The notes under the pieces: generated by a model
Seen by the model: the letters and a program-made list of their open reading frames with translations, nothing else
The model's database searches: none
Told to the model about the DNA's origin: nothing
In this document: positions 13,811-16,382 of the stretch, piece by piece
Numbering within the stretch: the first letter of the stretch is position 1
Layout: the number at the start of each line of letters is the position of its first letter
Program-made: the position numbers and the translations under genes
Assembly: GCA_001825565.1 (NCBI GenBank)
Contig: MHXM01000151.1
Coordinates: forward strand, 29,532 to 45,913
Length of the DNA: 16,382 bases
Direction of reading: 5' to 3'
Source: Desulfuromonadaceae bacterium GWC2_58_13
GTDB lineage: Bacteria > Desulfobacterota > Desulfuromonadia > Desulfuromonadales > Trichloromonadaceae

Positions 13811-15517
13811 TCAGAGCATGGCCCGGGCCATGATGGTCAGGTATTCTTCCCGGTAGGCGGTTGAATTTTCTTCGGAAGAGCTGTCGGTCTCGACGCAGTT
13901 CTCGCCGTCGCGGCAGTATTGTCCCCTGGTGACGTAATTGAGCACGACCCTGGGCAGTTCATAGTGGTGAATCGTTCGGTATTGCACCGCCTTGCCGTTT
14001 TCGATGAAGAAAATCCGGTTGAGGTGAATATCGTTGTCCACCCCGCCCAGATAGTTGAAGTTGCGATAGGTGTTGGGGCCATAGGTGAGCGGCGGCAGAT
14101 GGTCGCTGACAAGAATGATCAGGCTTTTGGGGTCGATTCGGGTCAGGCCCTTGACAAAGGCGGCGATGGCCTGGCTTCGGTAATAGTGCTGATTGGCCGC
14201 CCGCTCCAATTGGTCGTCGCGGAAATCGCCCTGGAGCGTTACCACCTGCGGGCGTTTTTCGGCGTTGATGTTGTGCGGCTGGTGTCCGTACATGGTGATG
14301 AGATAATTAAAAATCGGCCGATCCCGGTTCTCCTTGAGCTGGCGTTCGATGAATTCGAGATTCTGGCTCAGCAACACGCCGTCAAAGATGTAGGTTTCGT
14401 CGGTGACGTCGCCGGTGCCGAAATAACTTTCGCGGCCTGACACATATTCGCGCGGATAGTAGATGTCGGCAAAACCCAACCCAGCGTAGGCATTGGTCGA
14501 ATTGAAAAAGTCGGGGATATAGGAGTTGGTGGCCAGGGTCTGATAGCCACCTTCGGCAAGGACATTGGGAAGGCAAAGGGTTTTCGAACCGGTGAAGACG
14601 TTGAATTCAACCCCCGATAGCTCGCGCAAGGCCGGCACGCCGCAGAGAATTTCAAATTCTGCCTGAGCCGTGCCGCCGCCGAAGACCGGTGAGATCGAAA
14701 GGCTTCCCTTGCCGCCGAGCAAGGCGGTGAAATCAGGGTGGGTCGGGTTTTTGGAAAAACGAGCGCCCTTCAACAATGATGGGTCAAAAAAACTCTCCAG
14801 GACCACCAGGTGGACGTTGCGCTTGCTGCGTTGTTTGTTGATCATTTCGGTAATGTGGGTGAACTTTTCCAGGGATGTGGCATTGTTCCGGTAACTTACG
14901 GTTTTTTCGCGGGAACTGCGCCGTTTAGCCTCGTTGTACAGCATCATGGCAACGCGGCCGCTACGCCCGGCGCTCAAGGTGTCGGAAAAAGAAATCAACG
15001 GTTTCTGGGTTCGGTCAAAGGTTGCGATGAATTGATCGGGGAAAACCGTTACCGCGCCTGCCAGGGCCGCGACCGGGAGCACCCAGGGCAACGTCCGGAG
15101 CAGGCGTCTCCAGCACAGGGACATCCCGAACAGCAGCAGCGGCAGGCCCAACAGCACCACCGTCAGCAGTTTGAATTGCAGGGATACGATCTGAAACATT
15201 TCCGGCAGTTCGGTAATCTCGGTGATACGCAGCAGGCGTCCGAACCGCAGGTGATAGAAGTCGAAGATCCCATAGAGAACGAGGATGGGAATCGCGGCCG
15301 TCAGCGGCTGGAAACGGTTCGGTTTGGTGAATCGGTTGTTGAGCCAGTAGAGGTAGCACAGCAGCGGGATTTCGAGACGCCAGGCCGGGCGCAGCGACGG
15401 AAGTCCACCAAAGAGCTGCAGGATTTCGGTCCAGGCGAGCATGCCCAGAAGAAAGATGAAGTAGCGGTCGGTTAAAAAGCGTTTCAGTTTACCTGAAAGG
15501 CTGACGGGAATGGGCAT
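13811..15517 (-). CDS. LTA synthase/sulfatase-family membrane phosphoglycerol transferase-like protein
   Basis: The 568-residue protein begins with about five hydrophobic helices (residues 18-36, 47-60, 73-88, 115-135, 142-160), followed by a large extracytoplasmic alkaline-phosphatase/sulfatase-superfamily domain. Visible active-site elements are VVLESFFDPS (Glu241), GGGTAQAEFEILCG with the nucleophile Thr283, MYGHQPH (His412) and VSDHLPP (Asp472, His473), the layout of LtaS and related phosphoglycerol or phosphoethanolamine transferases. In Gram-negatives such enzymes modify periplasmic glucans, lipid A or polysaccharides rather than make lipoteichoic acid; the substrate here is unknown. 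The ATG at 15517 lacks a strong ribosome site, and a 12-bp palindrome (15522-15533) sits where one would be expected. It is transcribed alone, 100 bp upstream of the arginine operon on the same strand. Confidence 0.88.
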   Translation of the reverse strand: MPIPVSLSGKLKRFLTDRYFIFLLGMLAWTEILQLFGGLPSLRPAWRLEIPLLCYLYWLNNRFTKPNRFQPLTAAIPILVLYGIFDFYHLRFGRLLRITEITELPEMFQIVSLQFKLLTVVLLGLPLLLFGMSLCWRRLLRTLPWVLPVAALAGAVTVFPDQFIATFDRTQKPLISFSDTLSAGRSGRVAMMLYNEAKRRSSREKTVSYRNNATSLEKFTHITEMINKQRSKRNVHLVVLESFFDPSLLKGARFSKNPTHPDFTALLGGKGSLSISPVFGGGTAQAEFEILCGVPALRELSGVEFNVFTGSKTLCLPNVLAEGGYQTLATNSYIPDFFNSTNAYAGLGFADIYYPREYVSGRESYFGTGDVTDETYIFDGVLLSQNLEFIERQLKENRDRPIFNYLITMYGHQPHNINAEKRPQVVTLQGDFRDDQLERAANQHYYRSQAIAAFVKGLTRIDPKSLIILVSDHLPPLTYGPNTYRNFNYLGGVDNDIHLNRIFFIENGKAVQYRTIHHYELPRVVLNYVTRGQYCRDGENCVETDSSSEENSTAYREEYLTIMARAML

Positions 15518-15544
15518 GGCATATTCCGGAATAAAAGTGGCATG

Positions 15545-15625
15545 AAAAAACCCCGCGTCTACAGCTGGATAAGGCTGTCATGCAGGGCAAGTCGCTTAAT
15601 CGGTGCGGCATACGGGTAAACACCG
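15545..15625 (-). ncRNA. Possible small RNA or leader with terminator, upstream of the LTA-synthase-like gene
   Basis: On the minus strand a perfect TATAAT (plus 15637-15632) predicts a transcript starting near 15625. It first folds a CGGTG (15625-15621) / CACCG (15605-15601) stem, then a terminator hairpin: CCCTGC (15587-15582) with GCGGGG (15556-15551), inside it ACAGC with GCTGT, followed by six T (15550-15545). No minus-strand gene lies upstream that this terminator could serve. The 81-base unit could be a free small RNA or an attenuator 27 bases before the downstream start codon. No -35 is convincing and I match it to no known RNA family. The rest of the 15518-15857 spacer holds no secure gene. 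Confidence 0.45.
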
Positions 15626-15857
15626 GCCCGAATTATACTGCAACCGCGGAAAAAGTGCAGAAATTTTTTAAACGCCGGCCAAATCCGTGGCGCCATGAAG
15701 AAACGGGGCGCCTTCGAAAACGATATTTAAGCCATCTCTTCCGGAGGGTATCCTCGCCAGCTGAACGATTCTGTTTCGATGAGAAGGACAAGTGCATTTT
15801 CTGCGATATTATGAAAGAAAAAACGTCGAATTTTCAACCAGCTCACAGGAGGAGACC

Positions 15858-16328
15858 ATGAAACGGATTTTGGCGTTACTGGTGGTGTTATCGATGCTGA
15901 TGTTCGGGTGTTCGCCGACCATGGGGCCCAAAGAGGGCGCCGGAACGCTGCTGGGCGCCGGAACCGGTGCTCTGCTGGGAGCCCAGGTTGGTCAAGGACG
16001 CGGCACCATCGTGGCTGTCGCCATCGGTACCCTGGCCGGAGCCATCCTTGGCCAGGAAATCGGTAAATCCCTCGATCGGGCCGATCAGATCATGATGGAA
16101 CGGAATGCCCAGTATGCTCTGGAGTACACCCGGACCAATCAACCGACGACCTGGCGGAATCCCGATTCGGGGAACTACGGCACCCTCACGCCGGTCGATA
16201 CCTACCAAACGTCCCAGGGAAGGTACTGCCGGGAGTATTATCAGACCGTCACCGTCGGCGGGGAACCTCAGCAGGCCTATGGCACGGCTTGCCGGCAGCC
16301 GGACGGCAGCTGGCTGATCGTCAAATAA
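15858..16328 (+). CDS. 17-kDa surface-antigen-type glycine-zipper lipoprotein
   Basis: AGGAGGAG at 15847-15854 precedes the ATG at 15858, which opens a 156-residue protein. It starts with a lipoprotein signal peptide (MKRILALLVVLSMLMFGC; Cys18 is the likely lipid-modified residue, though MFGC is a loose lipobox). A glycine-zipper region (about 26-68; GAGTLLGAGTGALLGAQVG, then TLAGAILGQEIGKSLD) follows, able to form paired membrane-spanning helices. The C-terminal domain contains TWRNP, GTLTPVDTYQ, CREYYQ and GTACRQPDGSW. This is the architecture of the Rickettsia 17-kDa antigen family in the outer membrane. The last domain is shared with the protein encoded at 9686-10399, but the zipper is not. 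Its role is unknown; structural or envelope-stress functions are typical guesses. Confidence 0.88.
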   Translation: MKRILALLVVLSMLMFGCSPTMGPKEGAGTLLGAGTGALLGAQVGQGRGTIVAVAIGTLAGAILGQEIGKSLDRADQIMMERNAQYALEYTRTNQPTTWRNPDSGNYGTLTPVDTYQTSQGRYCREYYQTVTVGGEPQQAYGTACRQPDGSWLIVK

Positions 16329-16352
16329 GCAGAAGGTCCGCCGGAAGCCCGC

Positions 16353-16382
16353 AACGCCCTTTCCCGCCAGGGGGAGGGCGTT
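16353..16382 (+). terminator. Terminator stem after the surface-antigen lipoprotein gene
   Basis: AACGCCCTTTCCC (16353-16365) pairs with GGGGGAGGGCGTT (16370-16382), 13 bp with two G-T pairs and a GCCA loop. The 3' arm ends exactly at the window edge, so a U-tract, if present, is partly outside. Confidence 0.7.

Noticed and set aside
11543..13864. Long plus-strand frames (255, 227 and 229 codons) across the arginine operon
   Set aside because: They are antisense shadows of the arginase and LOR/SDH genes caused by high GC; the minus-strand frames carry all the catalytic motifs.
15522..15533. Perfect 12-bp palindrome TATTCCGGAATA before the LTA-synthase-like gene
   Set aside because: A few perfect 12-bp palindromes are expected by chance in a window this long; noted only as a possible operator.
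15793..15819. The peptide CIFCDIMKE in an open frame (15580-15861), resembling the N-terminus of HIT-family hydrolases
   Set aside because: Only about nine residues match, no start codon or ribosome site sits just before it, and the continuation has no HIT fold or His triad. The true gene here starts at 15858 in another frame.

Overview
The window looks like chromosomal DNA of a GC-rich, Gram-negative, deltaproteobacterial-type organism, most likely in or near the Desulfuromonadales/Geobacter group. This is inferred from the gene families present: single-Cache sensor domains typical of those chemoreceptors, PATAN (DUF4388) response regulators, roadblock/LC7 proteins, a secreted LigE-type DNA ligase and glycine-zipper surface-antigen proteins. 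No rRNA, complete tRNA, insertion sequence, phage gene or CRISPR array is visible.

Layout. (1) 1-1131: 3' part of a hipA-family kinase gene, cut by the window edge. (2) 1132-1839: non-coding spacer that becomes very AT-rich and carries a repeated 13-mer in front of the next operon. (3) 1840-6737: a compact six-gene plus-strand signalling operon, encoding a soluble PAS histidine kinase, a receiver-PATAN response regulator, a roadblock/LC7 protein with an extra C-terminal domain, a small roadblock/LC7 protein, a secreted stand-alone Cache-like protein and a membrane Cache-HAMP protein with no output domain. (4) 6738-6908: two strong stem-loops. (5) 6909-7751: exported ATP-dependent DNA ligase. 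(6) 7889-9124: MFS exporter, overlapping tail-to-tail with a small Cys-rich hypothetical gene on the minus strand. (7) 9474-9685: divergent spacer with an isolated tRNA T-arm-like sequence. (8) 9686-10966: a surface-antigen-like secreted protein and an SseB-domain protein, followed by a clear terminator. (9) 10967-11713: mostly empty, with one weak small-ORF candidate. (10) 11714-13711, minus strand: arginase and a LOR/SDH-type ornithine cyclodeaminase, a two-step arginine-to-proline route. (11) 13811-15517, minus strand: LTA-synthase/sulfatase-like membrane enzyme, with a possible small RNA just upstream. (12) 15858-16328: 17-kDa surface-antigen lipoprotein paralogous to the 9686 gene, with a terminator at the window end.

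The most interesting unit is the 1840-6737 operon. The inferred picture is a split sensory system. The Cache proteins would sense a ligand in the periplasm. The soluble kinase would phosphorylate the receiver-PATAN regulator. The roadblock/LC7 proteins would act as scaffold or as regulators of a small GTPase encoded elsewhere. No GTPase, DNA-binding output or enzymatic output is encoded in the operon, so its target is unknown.
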